From Aselliscus stoliczkanus (taxonomy: Eukaryota > Chordata > Mammalia > Chiroptera > Hipposideridae), in assembly GCA_033961575.1 (NCBI GenBank), contig CM066727.1, forward strand, positions 121,756,434 to 121,820,433: a stretch of DNA of 64,000 bases, read 5' to 3'. Of the stretch, positions 24,331 through 35,420 are shown piece after piece. The notes under the pieces were generated by a model, which worked only from the letters and a program-made list of their open reading frames with translations, did not search any database and was not told the DNA's origin. Both the position numbers and the translations under genes were made by a program. The number at the start of each line of letters is the position of its first letter. Position 1 is the stretch's first letter.

Positions 24331-24769
24331 GATTGGAACACAAATTTGATTTGTGATTGAGACAATAAAGCAAATGCAGGTTCTCATGGAAAATCCAAGA
24401 GGAGATTCCCACTGTAGTCAGATATTCAGATAGAGGCCAAATGAGTGGCCTATGCCAGAGTGTCTGCATCACAAAGTAACAGTGCCCAAGGAAAGTAGAT
24501 AGGATGAGATGGAAATAAGTAAGGATGATGTTATCTATCAAAATCTACTTGGAAGACAGAAACCACACCAGCTGTTTGTTTGTTTGTTATCACAGAGAAG
24601 TTAATATAACTTCTTAAATTAGAATTGAAGAACTGAAAATGTCAAAATAGAACCCTCACTATGGTAATATGGAGGTAACAACAGCACAAAGTAGCTACTA
24701 GCCCTAAGGCTAGAGGAGCAGAAGAAGCAAGGATTATTGAAATTTAGAAGCATAAGAAGGGGTCCCGAG

Positions 24770-25115
24770 GCACTGCTTCTCAGACTCTGAGGAGGGGTGT
24801 GTTGGGCGTCCCCAAGACTCTCTTCACCTTGATGACTCACTAGAGGATTCACAGGACTCAGAAAGCTGTTATACTCTGAATTGATGGTTTATTAAAGCAA
24901 ATGGTATGGATTAAAACTGGTTAAAAGCAAAGGTGCATGGGGAGAAACCAGGCACAGGTTTCCAGGTTTCCGCTCTCTGAGTGGAGTCACACAGACGCAC
25001 TTAATTCTCCCAGCAATGATATGTGACAACATCAACATCTGTGCAATGTCTACAACCAGAGACACTCACCTCAGCCTTGGGGTTATTGGGTTATTGGCTA
25101 TTGAGTTTTTATTGG
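24770..25115 (-). repeat. Ancient ERV LTR-like repeat
   Basis: 'tgactcactagaggattcac', 'gatggtttattaaagcaaat', 'agtggagtcacacagacgca', 'cttaattctcccagcaatg' and a terminal 'gtttttattgg' follow the order of a known mammalian ERV LTR class that I recognise but cannot name with confidence. Orientation is inferred from tttatta, the reverse complement of a polyadenylation signal (taataaa). Confidence 0.5.
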
Positions 25116-25119
25116 AGAT

Positions 25120-25880
25120 ATTTAGTGGGTTGAATAATGCCTCCTAAAAAGTTATGTCCTAGTTATGTCCTAGGGTAACTTGGGACTTGTGAATGTGACC
25201 TTATTTAAAAATAGTGTCTTTGCCATTTCATGCATGGAGTAGAGGTTTGATCACTGCACTGTATACCTGAAGCGGAGGTTGTATACCAACTGTAGTTGAA
25301 TATATATAAATACTCACGGGATGTGGATTATACTGTGGAAGAGAGTCAGAGGAAGAGTAATATGATATGGGGGGAGGAGTGGGGTGGCAAATTGGGGGTG
25401 GGGGGTTGTCACTTTGAGGGGTAAAATGTGTAACTGTTGCACTGTGTTGTACACCTGAAACTAATTAAATAAAAATATATAAATAAATAAATAAATAAAT
25501 AATAAAAATAGTGTCTTTGCAGATGTAATTAAAATGGGTCCCCAGATAATATCATATTGGATTTAGGATAGGCCCTAAATCCAATGACTGGTGTTATTAT
25601 AAGAGGAGGAGTAGGTGCAGAGATGAAGGGAAGAAGGCCAGGTGAAAACAGAGGCAGAGATTGGAGGCTGCCAGCAGCCAAGGAATGGCAGGGACTGCGG
25701 GGAGCTGGAGTAGGTGAGGAAGGATTCCCTCCTAGAATCTTTGGAAGGGGCATGGCCTTGCCAGTACCTTGATTTCAGACTCTGTCTTCCACAACTATCA
25801 GAGAATCAATTTCTGTTATTCTAAGCCACCCAATTTGTGGTAATGTTTTTCAAAAGCTTCAGAAAACTAACACAGATTTT
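25120..25880 (+). repeat. MLT1-type LTR split by a small L1 insertion
   Basis: The left piece (25120-25223) and right piece (25504-25880) together give one MLT1 LTR in sense order: 'ttgaataatgcctcctaaaa', 'gaatgtgaccttatttaaaa', then 'cagatgtaattaaaatggg', 'ccaatgactggtgttattat' and 'agccacccaatttgtgg'. The break occurs exactly at a 17-bp repeat that is a target-site duplication. Confidence 0.85.
25224..25503 (+). mobile_element. 5'-truncated L1 (3'UTR only) nested in MLT1
   Basis: The insert is L1 3'UTR: 'actgtatacctgaagcgg', 'ggggttgtcactttgagggg', 'ttgcactgtgttgtacacc' and 'tgaaactaattaaataaaa', followed by an A/AAAT-rich tail. The perfect 17-bp duplication aaaaatagtgtctttgc lies at 25207-25223 and 25504-25520. 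The same 3' tip occurs at 61330-61350 and 62760-62812, so this is a lineage L1 subfamily that was active after the MLT1 had been fixed. Confidence 0.93.
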
Positions 25881-26124
25881 GGCGCCACCAAGAAGAGGGG
25901 TGCTGCCATAACAAATACCTAAAAACATGGAAGTGGCTTTCGAATACAGTAATGGGTAAAGGCTGGAAGAATTTTGAGGCTCATGATTTAAAAAGCCTAC
26001 ATTGCTTTGCAAAAAAAGTTGCTCGGTTACGGCTGGTGCCTTGAAATCAAAGAAGAGTTCCTGACTTCTGAGGCGAGGGTAGCAGCCACTTGGTGCCAGA
26101 TCCCCAGAAGGGCATATTTAGGCG

Positions 26125-26640
26125 AATGTATTAGTTTCTGTTGCTGTGTAACAAATTATCACAAATGTAGCAGCTTAAACCAGCAGCCTTTTATTTTAGT
26201 TTGTAGCTCTGGAGGTCGGAAGTATCTGCTTCCAAGGTTGTGATTTAGGTTGTTGGCCAGAGCTGCTGTCTCATCGGAGGCTCAGGGTTGTCTTTCAAGT
26301 TTATTGCTGGCTGGCAGAATTTAGTTTCTTGCAGTCATATGATGGAGGCCTCCGTTTCCTGGCTGGCTGTCCACTGGGAGCCATTCACAGGTCCTGGAGA
26401 CTGACTTTCTTCTTTGCTATGTGGCTCCTTTCATCTTCAAAAGCATCAACACAGAATCACTCTCACACTGAATCCTTCTTAGGCTTCTAATTCCTCTTGC
26501 CAAGAAAGACCTCATCCTTTTTTAAAGGCTCACCTGATTAAGCTAGACCCACCAACGATAATCTCCCTACCTTAAGGGCAACTGATTTTGGATCTTGATT
26601 ACATTTGCAAAAGCCTTTCACTGCAGCATCTAGATTAGGG
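26125..26640 (-). repeat. MaLR-type LTR, antisense
   Basis: Starts with 'tattagtttctgttgctgtg' and 'taacaaattatcacaaatg', the reversed 3' end of MLT1-like LTRs. 'gtggctcctttcatcttcaa', 'agacctcatcctttttt' and 'acctgattaagctagaccc' follow. Beyond about 26560 the match is weaker. Confidence 0.65.
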
Positions 26641-28145
26641 TTTGCTTGAATAACTGGAAGAAAGTGTGTGTACTTCAATGGCTGGGCACTTAGAGGCCAA
26701 TTTATAATTCTTCCTGCCATGCTGAAACAGTGTTAGAGTAACTGCAAACTGCTGCTGCTGGAGGGAACCACCACTTCTAAGTGTAGGCGTGTTGCTGGGA
26801 GACCCTGGGAAGAACACGAAAACAGGAAGTAAACAGCATCATGAAGCAAACAGGCAGAGGAATCAGGCAGAAAGAAGTCAAGCCCTTCCGCTTCCTCCAG
26901 CCTTCCAGCCTTCCCTAGTGCCTCCTACTGGCAGACAGCAGAAATGCAGCTTGCAAAGTCCTCACCCCAGTGGGGTGTTTTAAAGCTGAGAGGCAGTAGT
27001 TTAAAAGTTTACTAACTCCCATGTGGTGCTCCAGAAAACATCAGCATTAATAGCCAGGTTGGAGAGGGGACTCAGGACAGGGAGGGTAGGACGTGCATGG
27101 GCTGGGAGTGAAAGGAAAGTTCCCAGCAGTGTGAAAGGCACATCTAGAGAGCTGGAACAAGAACCTAGGTGATTGGGGGACTGTCCTCAGACATAATCGG
27201 GAAATTCTGTTGATCTGGGTATGTTATTTTAACTGTTTTTCTATTGTTATAATGATCCAAAGTAACTCTAATTATCTTATAAAATGAAAATAGTTTGGAA
27301 AGCTTTCCTCAGATTTTCCACGTGACTTCCACGTAAACGGACACTGTGTTTGTTTATGTTTCTGTGAGAAAGACTCAGATGAGATGGATGTCCTCTGAAT
27401 GATCTGTATAAAACTAAAAGGAAATATTAAAAAGTGGTGACAAAGATTAAAAGCAGAAAGGAATTTTCATGCCCAAATTTATTAGGTAATAGAGCACACT
27501 TTTTTTGGAGGATGACAAATTGCCTTTGTTATTTTATATAACAGTTTAAGGCAATAGTTTTGGAAACTCAGACATACTGTGATTTACAAAGGTTTATATG
27601 CTTCCATAAAAATAATCAAAGCAGACAGAGAAGATTCAAGAAGAAAATTGAGAGACATGTAATAAACCGAGGGAAAAGCACCACCTTTTAACATTTCTGC
27701 TTATTCATTTTTAAAAAAATATATGTTCAAACAACCTATAAAAAAAGCACAAAAATAAGACAAAGCTTAGCAGAGCCTACTTTTAATTCTAGGAATTAAT
27801 TTTTAAAATGTGTATATTGTGATAGTATCACATTTACCTGGATGATGAATTCCTATTCTTCTGAATTTTTTGACATATGCAAGCAGAAACTCACATATTT
27901 ATATCCACTTAGTTCCCTTCTAAGTTGAAGAGGGATTTTTTTCAAGTAGCAATGTGATCGGTGATTATTTAATCTGGCCTCCCAGGGACAAGTGCTTTGG
28001 GGATTAAAACCCACCATTAGATGGCTGATTAGAAAGAAAACTATTAGAAGTAAACTCTATGGTAGAATCAGCAAAAAATTAGTCAATAATTTGATAAACA
28101 TCCTAGATTTCTAGTGTAGATTGTTAAAAATTAAAGATTATCATA
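26641..28145. other. No gene seen
   Basis: No recognised repeat or coding sequence. Short, overlapping frames around 26640-26980 lie on both strands and show no motif. Confidence 0.4.
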
Positions 28146-28149
28146 TTGC

Positions 28150-28580
28150 CTTTCTGGTCTGACTCCGGTCCCTGCTCCCCTTCCTAGCAGTAGTTTCTCC
28201 TTCCAAATATGCCGAGAGGCTTCTGCCTCAGGGCCTTTGCATCTGCTTTTAAGATGTCTGGAATACTCCCTCAATTCAGAGCTCTATGTAAATGTCATTT
28301 CTAGACATAATACTGGCTTGATAATCCTATATAAAATAATCACGCCACTTTTTATACCCAATTCCATCATTCTTTATTGCTATACCTGCTTTATTTTTCT
28401 TTGTATGGACATTTACTACACAGCCCATAGCATAGGTTTGTTTATTCATTTGTCTTTCTCTTCACTACAAAATGAAAGGTCTGAGAGGGTAAAATCTCAT
28501 TTGTTTTGTTCACTGTTAACATCCTTAGAACATAACAATGCCTGACCCTGAGAAGTCTCTTAAGAAATATTTGTTGAAAA
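28150..28580 (+). repeat. L2 LINE 3' fragment
   Basis: 'gcctcagggcctttgcatct', 'ggaatactccctcaattc', 'tgctttatttttctttgta', 'gtttattcatttgtctttc' and 'aaatatttgttgaa' follow the sense order of the L2 3' end. The 102-codon frame at 28237-28545 lies wholly inside this repeat and is not a gene. Confidence 0.85.
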
Positions 28581-28689
28581 TTGTCTACCTGATCCCATCA
28601 CTATTATTTTAGTGTTGTTCAGCCTCTACATTTCCCCAGGACCAAATTTAATCCCTTGATAATTCTAACAGGGATACGTCACACTTATT

Positions 28690-28900
28690 AAGGTCTTGCT
28701 ATGGGCAAAGAACTGGGTGAAACATTTTGCAAACACCTTACTCCTTACTGGCCTGTTAAGTGGGTGTCAATATTCAGTTGCATAGATAAAGAAACACAGC
28801 CAGATGGACATGGATTTACTTGTCCAAGGTCACTCCAATTTACCCAAGACCAAGGTGGGGCTCAGCCTACTCTCACCATTTGCCTTGAGCACTATTGCTG
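28690..28900 (-). repeat. MIR SINE, antisense
   Basis: 'acattttgcaaacacctta', 'ataaagaaacacagccaga' and 'acttgtccaaggtcac' follow reversed MIR order. Confidence 0.65.
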
Positions 28901-29044
28901 CTGAATTCTGTAAGAAACATATACAAATTCAACCATTTCCATGTTTCCTTGAGGTTGTCTCCTACCCACAGGCCTCAGTGATATGCTCCCTATATACCTC
29001 TCCTTCCCTCAGGGTTTTCACTAGTCCATATGGGCACCTTTGTG

Positions 29045-30594
29045 TTAATTTGTTATTTGTTTTTCAATTATAGTTGACACACAATCACGTAGGAGTTAGA
29101 TGGTTATATATCTTATGAAGTGATCATCCTGCTAAGTCTAGTACCAATACAACACCATACATAGTTATTACAATATTATTGACTCTGTTCCCTGTACTGT
29201 GCTTTTCATCCCCATGACTATTTTGTAACTGACAATTTGTACTTCTTAATCCCTTCCCCTTTTGTACCCTGTCCTCCAGTCACCCCCCATCTGGTGACTA
29301 CCACTTTTTTATCTGATATATGAGCTTCTTTCTGTTTTATTTATTTATTTTAAAAGATTTTATTGGGGAATTGGGGAAGGGGAACAGACAAGTTGCTGTC
29401 TTCTTGTTCTTCAGTCTAGTTGCGGTGGACATTGTTTCACTGGCCCATGTTGGTATTATCATTTTGTTCTTCCCAGATGAGGCAGGTTGGTCACCGGCCT
29501 CTGGATGGTCGCTCACCGCAGCTATTGGCAGCTCACTCTGGCTGCTGACCACTCACTGTAGCCTATGGCAGCACACTGCAGCAGGGGCTGCAGCCTACAC
29601 TGTTGCTGGGGCACAGCCCAGCTTTAGGTGTAGCTGTTATTAGCTGTAGAGGGCAGTGTCTCTGGCCCTCATATGTGGGATCTGAACCGGGGCTGCTGGC
29701 GTCCCAAACCAGCTCTTAACCAATGCACCACTCAGCTGGCCCTGTTTTATTTTTTTAGATTCCACAGATAAATGAAATTGTATGGTAAATGTCTTTCTCT
29801 GTCTGACATTTCACTTATCATAATGTTCTCTAGGTCCATCCATATTGTCACAAATGGTAAGATTTCAATCTTTTCTTTTTTATAGCTGAGTGATATCCCA
29901 TTTTGTATAGGTACCATATCTTCTTTATCCAATCATCTATCAAAGGACACTTAGGTTGCTTCCGTATCTTGGCGATTGAAAATAATGCTGCAATGAACAC
30001 AGAGGTGCATATATCTTTTTGAATTACTGTTTTGGATTTATTCGGATACCCAGAAGTGGAATTGCTAAGTCATATAGTAGTTTTAATTTTAATTTTTTGA
30101 GGAACCTCCATAGTATTTTCTATAGTGGCTGCACCAATTCACAACACCATTAAAAGTGCATAAAGGTTTCCTTTTCTCCACATCCTCACCAGCCCTTGCT
30201 GTTTGTTGATTTATTGATAACAGCCATTCTAACAGATGAGAGGTAAGATCTCATTGTGGTTTTAATTTGCATTTCCCTAATTAGTGAAATAGAGCATTTT
30301 TTTTATCAGTTTCTTGCCCATCTGTATGTACTCTTTGGAAAAATGTCTATTCAGGTCCTCTTTCCATTTTTAAATCAGATTATTTCTTTTTGTGGTGTTA
30401 CATTGTATGAATTCTTTATAAATTTTGGATATTAAAACCTTATTGGATGTATCATTGGTGAATATCTTCTCCCATTCAGTAGGGTATCTTTTCGTTTTGT
30501 TGAGTTTCCTTTGCTGTGAAAAAAACCTGTTTCATGTAGTCCCTTTTGTTTATTGTGTCTTTTTTTTTCCCTTGCCCAAGGAAAGATATCCAAA

Positions 30595-30595
<1 letters not shown>
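29045..30595 (-). mobile_element. L1 3' part, antisense, interrupted by a SINE
   Basis: The 3'UTR ('caattatagttgacacacaa', 'attattgactctgttccctg') lies at low coordinates, followed by the ORF2 C-terminal region on the minus strand. The frame at 29747-29932 carries VPIQNGISLSYKKEKIEILP, a degraded version of the MEYYSAIKKNEILP block. A long SINE (29343-29741) sits in it. The homology stops at about 30595 at a (CA)n and the following DNA transposons; beyond those, L1 resumes in the ORF2 endonuclease region, so the reverse-transcriptase portion is missing. Confidence 0.85.
29343..29741 (-). mobile_element. Long tRNA-derived SINE, antisense, nested in L1
   Basis: Full architecture on the minus strand from the head (near 29741) to the C-rich end and tail near 29345. 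The repeat ctgttttattt at 29332-29342 and 29742-29752 is the target duplication; the exact left edge is blurred by T-rich sequence. Confidence 0.88.

Positions 30596-30637
<42 letters not shown>
30596..30637. repeat. (CA)n microsatellite abutting a MITE end
   Basis: About 20 CA units that run directly into the terminal repeat of the next element (cagtgccaaaaaaatg); the expected terminal 'cagagggtgcc' has been eroded to 'cagtgcc'. Confidence 0.93.
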
Positions 30638-30639
<2 letters not shown>

Positions 30640-30783
30640 GCCAAAAAAATGTATACACATTTTAAGAAAGGAAAAAATTGTATTAAAATTGTAATATTCA
30701 ATATATACTAATAACAAAAGATAATGCAAATCACGTTTGACTTTTGCAGTTGCAAGAGGTGCTCAAAGTGGTTGCCATCAGCG
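30636..30783 (+). mobile_element. Tc1/mariner-type MITE family A, left part only
   Basis: About 148 bases match the left part of the copy at 43626-43861: gtgccaaaaaaatgtatac, 'ttgtattaaaattgtaata', 'aataacaaaagataatgcaa' and 'gtggttgccatcagcg'. At about 30783 the sequence changes to a different mariner. The right terminal repeat is missing. Confidence 0.8.
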
Positions 30784-31003
30784 TAATTTTGTGAGCTGGT
30801 GCATTGTTGTGATGCAAGAACCATGAATTGTTGGCGAAAATTTCAGGTCATCTAACTTTTTCACACAGCATTTTCAACATTTGCAAATAATAAACTTGGT
30901 TAACTGTTTGTTACAAATTCATAATGAGTAATCCTTTTGATATTAAAAAAAGGTTAGCAACATCGTTGCAACAAGTTCACAAACTTAATTACCAGACCTC
31001 GCT
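30784..31003 (-). mobile_element. Mariner element (family B), antisense, internally deleted
   Basis: On the minus strand the high-coordinate end matches the element entering the window at 63897: 'ggtaattaagtttgtgaac', 'ttgttgcaacgatgttgc' and 'tactcattatgaatttgta'. Further in, the minus strand near 30797-30838 reads WFLHHNNAPAHKI, the mariner block WILHHDNAPAHTA with the second catalytic Asp replaced by Asn. Most of the gene between the 5' end and this block is deleted and the 3' end is lost at the junction with the MITE. Confidence 0.8.
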
Positions 31004-31512
31004 TATTCTGATGCTTTGTGGTGAAATGTTCTAAAAATGTCAATTAATTCTATCTACTCTAATGTGCCATATAAGGCCACTGTTTCCTTATTGTTTTTTT
31101 TGTCTGGATAATCTATCCATTTATGTCAATAGGGTGTTAAATCTCCTACTATTATAGTGTTACTGTTTCTATACGTTTTATGTTTCTCAATGCTTGCTTT
31201 ATATATTTAGGTACTCCTATGTTGGGTGCATAGAAGCTAACAAGAGTTATATCCTCTCATAGAATTTATCCTTTTATCATTATGAAATGCCCTTTTTTGT
31301 CCTTGTTACAGCCCCTGTTTTAATATCTATTTTTGTCTGATTTAAATATTACTACCACAGCTTTTTTTTTTTTTCATTTCCATTTAGTTGAAATATCTTT
31401 TTCCATCATTTTATTGTAGTCTGTGTGTGTCATTCGACCTGAAATAGGTCTGCTGTAGGCAGTATATGTACCGGTCTTGTTCCTTTTATCCAATTCAGCC
31501 TCCCTATGTCTT

Positions 31513-31617
31513 CTTTTTTTTTTACAGGGCAATGTCACTGGCCCTCATATGTGGGATCCGAACCGGGGCTGCTGGCATCTCAAGTCAGTTCTTAACCACT
31601 GCACCAGTCGGCCGGCC
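31513..31617 (-). mobile_element. Short SINE, tRNA-like head only, nested in L1 ORF2
   Basis: Minus strand starts ggggccggccgactggtgca, ends after 'tgacattgccctgt' and has a poly(A) tail (T-run near 31514-31524). A perfect 14-bp duplication cctccctatgtctt flanks it (31499-31512 and 31618-31631). It interrupts the L1 endonuclease coding relic just downstream of the KRHR codons. Confidence 0.93.
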
Positions 31618-33479
31618 CCTCCCTATGTCTTTTGATTGGAGCATTTAGTTTCTTTACATTTAAAGCAATTATTGATAGGTATGTAGTTATCGCTATTTTA
31701 TAATTAGTTTCTGATTGTTTTTGTAGTTCTTCTCTGTTTCTTATTCTCTTTCTCTCTTCTCTTGTATGTTGTTGAATTTCTACAGTGTTATGTTGGGATT
31801 CCTTTTTCTTTATTTCTTGTATATGTCTTATAAGTTTTGGGTTTGTAGTTACCATGTGCTTCATGTATACCCAGCTATATTTCTAGCAGTGTATTTTAAG
31901 TTGATGGTCACTCAAGTTCAAACACGTTCTAAAACAATTTTTACCCACCTTCTCCACATTTGTTTTTGTGATTATTTACTTCTTGTATGTGTATGTGTTT
32001 GTGTATATCCCTTAATTTATTTGATCATCCTACTTTTGCATTTTAACTGCTGTACTAGCATTATACAATAGTTGTGTGATCCATTGCTTTTCCTAAATGT
32101 TTAACTTTGTCAGTGAGAATTTTTTTATTTCCTATGTTATCTTATTCATATTTTTTATCTTTTACACTTAAGAAGTCCCTTTAACATTTCTTGTAATAAT
32201 GATTTAGCAGTGATGGACTACTGTAGCTTTTTTTTTTTTTTTTTTTTGGTCTGGGATGTTCTTTATCTATCCTTCCATTCTAAAGTATAGCCGTGCTGGG
32301 TAGAGTAATCTTGGTTGTAGGTCCTTGCTTTTCATCACTGACTATTTTGTGCCAATCCCTTCTGGCCTATAAAGTTCCTATTGAAAAATCAGCTGATAGC
32401 CTTATGGGAGCAAACTTTAGGTAAGGAACTGCTTTTCTCTTACTATTTTTAAGATTCTCTCTTTGTCTTTAACCTTTGACATTTTAATTATGATGTGTCT
32501 TGGTGTGGGCCTCTTTGCATTCATCTTGTTTGGGACTCTGCTTAACTTTGTCAGTGAGAATTTTTTTATATCCTATGTTTTCTTATTCATATTTTTTATC
32601 TTTTACACTTAAGAAGTCCCTTTAACATTTCTTGTAATAATGATTTAGCAGTGATGGACTACTGTAGCTTTTTTTTTTGTCTAGGATGTCTCTTTCCTTC
32701 ACCAGATTAGGGAAGTTTTCAGTTATTGTTTTTTCAAATAGGTTTTTAATTCCTTGCTCTTCTTCCTCTGGCACTCCTGTAATATGTTGTTACACTTGAC
32801 ATTGTCTCAGAGGTCCCTTAAACTATCCTCATTTTTTTTTTTTAATTCTTTTTCCTTTTGGCTGTTCTGAATGGGTATTTTTCACTACTTTGTTTTCCAA
32901 ATTACTGATTTTACCTTCTGCTTTGTCGAGTCTTCTGATGGTTCCATCAAATGTGTTCTTCATTTCAGTTATTGTATTCTTCATTTCTGACTAGTTCTTT
33001 TTTATGGTTTCTATTTCTTTATGTAAATTCTCACCGATTTCACTTATTCTTCCTTAAGTTCATTGAACATCCTCATAACTAGCGTTTTGAACTCTGTATA
33101 TGGCAGATAGTTTGTCTCCATTTTGTTTATTTTTTTTTCTGGAGGTTTGTCCCATTCTTTCATTTGGGACATGTTTCATTGTCTCCTCATTTTGGCTGCC
33201 TCCCTGTGTTTGTTTCTATGTATGAGGTGTATCTGTTACATTGCTCAGTCTTAGTAAAGTGGCCTTATGTAGTAGGTGTCATGGTGGGCTCAGTCACACA
33301 GTCTCCCCAATCACCTGAGCTGGATGGTGTCCCTTGTGTAAATTGTATGTACCTCTAGTTGTAATTGAGCCTTGATTGCTGTTGGCACCTCAGGAAACAG
33401 GACTGACCCTCAGGCTGAATGTCTGTGAAGGCTGTCCATGACTACAATAGACATGCTGTTGTTCAGGGACTGACCCCAC

Positions 33480-34085
33480 AGAGCAGGAGTTGCTTTAGAG
33501 GACTCTGGTGACAGCCAAGTCTGCCTTTTGGGTGTTTTTTGTGGAGCTCGTTGTGTGGACCTCTGATTTGATCTGAACCCAGAAACTGGCTGCATTGGTT
33601 TGGGATCCTCTTCGGAGGTACTCCAGTGCTGTCCAAGGTCAGCCACCACTTGTACCTGGCTTGGCCCCACCTGGTAGGAGCTACAAAGTGATCTGTAGTT
33701 AATTGCCATTTGTGCTGGGCTTAGAGGTGCTTGGGAGAGGCTATGCTCTGAACCTAGCTGGCTGCCACTTATACAGGGCTTGAGGCCCTTTGGGGCACAC
33801 CACAATGTAGACAGAAACCAGTCGTCACTCATGCCATGCTTTTGGCTGCTTAGTTGAAGCTATGTTCCAAACCAAGGCTGGCCACCACTTATGCCAGGTT
33901 TGGGGTGATCTGATAGGAGTTACAGTACAAGTTAAGACAAGTTGCTACTTGTGCCAGGCTTAGGGCCACTTACCAAGGGGGCCAGGGCACATTGAGGCCA
34001 GCTGCTGCTTGTTTTGGGTTTGTGGACCTTTAAGAGATTTGGGGAAAATCTACAGCACAATCCAAGGCAGGTCACTTTTGTGAAA
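33480..34085 (-). repeat. Tandem array of about 60-bp units in the L1 5'UTR
   Basis: Diverged units with very regular 60-base spacing: the anchor 'gccaccacttgtacctggc' and its variants end at about 33600, 33660, 33720, 33779, 33839, 33898, 33959 and 34018, with partial units on either side. Each unit has a variable middle (such as 'aggagctacaaagtgatctg' or 'gaagctatgttccaaacc'). Because 60 is a multiple of three, a 140-codon minus-strand frame stays open over half of the array; I regard it as a by-product. In other mammals, tandem 5'UTR monomers carry L1 promoter activity, but here that is only an analogy. Confidence 0.75.
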
Positions 34086-34849
34086 TGCTGCTGGAATACG
34101 TTCAGGCCAGGCAACCAAGTTAGGTGGGGAAGGGTCTCAGGGAATCACCAGGATGGGGCAAAATGAGTTAGCTAAATTGACAGAGAGCACAGATTTATCA
34201 CTCACCAGTGCTGGGCCATCTGGGTCGGGGAAGGGCTTAATAAAGAAACAATGGCACCTATCATTGCTTCCACCCTAGGAGAGAGTTGCCCCCACCCCTG
34301 TTCCTACAGCCTTTGCCCTGAAGTTAGTCAATTTAGCTCCTCCTCATATGTCCTTGGCACTTTACAAGTCCTCCCCTGTGCTAGAACTTGAAGCAATAAA
34401 GTTTGTTAGTGCATGAGTCCATGCATGGGATCCTCAAGAGGAGTGCCTCAGTCAGCCCTCCATCTCACTAGTATACAATCCCTACTGGTTTTCACAGGTA
34501 TTAATAGATGTTATGGGGACTCCTCTTCCTGGCACTGGTGCCCGAGTCTGGAGTGCTTATTGGGGGGCTAGAACCCTTCACACCTGAGAGGAGACAACCG
34601 CAGCTGATATATCTCTCCCAATTTTTAATCACTGCACCATAGATGTGGGACTTGCCCATTCTGTATCTCCTCTCCTCCTACCAGTAGCTATGGCTTCTTC
34701 TTTATATCTTTAACTATAGGAATTCTGTTCAATTAGTGGTCAGGTGTTTCTCACTGGTACATGTCCTAGAAATTAGTTACAATTTTAATGTGATTTTGTC
34801 AGGAGGTTAGTATTTACCTACTCTGCCATCTTAACCAGAAGTCTCCACC

Positions 34850-35145
34850 TTTGAGTAATGTGAAAGGAGCACCCTGTAGGTGGGCCAGTTAGAAACAGAT
34901 GCCTCCCCTGGGCAGCCTAGCCCTAGGAGCAGAAAATGACTTTGTGCAAAGAGACAGGTACCCCTGTTTTCCTAGCTTATCCAGCCCCTCCCTTTTCAAG
35001 ACACATGGCTTGGTTAATAAACATGACTTCATTACTGGCACTGGCATATGGGTGGATTTCACTACCCACATGCCTCTAGAGCTAATGTCCATTTGTGCGG
35101 CACAGATGCTAAATGTTCCATCATATTTTTCTACCTTTCTCCCTT
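34850..35145. other. No gene seen
   Basis: G+C-richer spacer upstream of the L1 start. Frames of 123 and 131 codons overlap on opposite strands across 34889-35294, partly over an L2 repeat, and show no protein family features. Confidence 0.4.
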
Positions 35146-35149
35146 GGTT

Positions 35150-35410
35150 ACTTGCTCTACTTATATTTACCTTTCTGTTTTTCCTTAAATATTCCAAGTA
35201 TGTTCCCACCTTAGGATCTGTGTATTTGCTGCTCCCATTGCTCAGGGAATCTCTTTGCACATGTATTCCCGTAACTCATTTGGGTTCTGTGTAAATACCA
35301 CATCACCAAAAAGCTTCTGACTATCCTCTATAAAATAAATTATTACTATTATTATATTTTGCCTTACACTGCTTTGTTTTTACTTCATAGCAATCAGCAC
35401 TATTGACTTG
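35150..35410 (+). repeat. L2 LINE 3' fragment
   Basis: 'tgctgctcccattgctcagg', 'aatctctttgcac', 'ttttgccttacactgctttg' and 'tttttacttcatagcaatca' follow L2 order in sense orientation. Confidence 0.65.
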
Positions 35411-35420
35411 ATATGTATTA

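Larger units (their letters stand above)
31030..34846 (-). mobile_element. L1 5' part, antisense: 5'UTR, ORF1 and start of ORF2
   Basis: On the minus strand the element starts at about 34846 with ggagacttctggttaagatgg, a recognisable L1 5' start. The 5'UTR runs to roughly 33160 and contains a 60-bp tandem array. ORF1 relics occupy about 32150-33060: coiled-coil region first, then the C-terminal region whose intact equivalent is at 53244-53567. ORF2 begins near 31755 with ITTYLSIIALNVKKLNAPIKRH-type sequence (family ITTYLSIITLNVNGLNAPIKRHR), the endonuclease N-terminus, and a short SINE has landed directly after it. Endonuclease sequence continues to about 31030. Many stops are present. A 130-bp piece is duplicated at 32101 and 32542. 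Confidence 0.88.

Noticed and set aside
33410..33832. 140-codon minus-strand frame
   Set aside because: It lies over the 60-bp tandem array in an L1 5'UTR; a repeat period divisible by three keeps a frame open without selection.
34889..35294. Frames of 123 and 131 codons on opposite strands
   Set aside because: They overlap each other almost fully and partly cover an L2 repeat; at most one could be real and neither shows a family signature.
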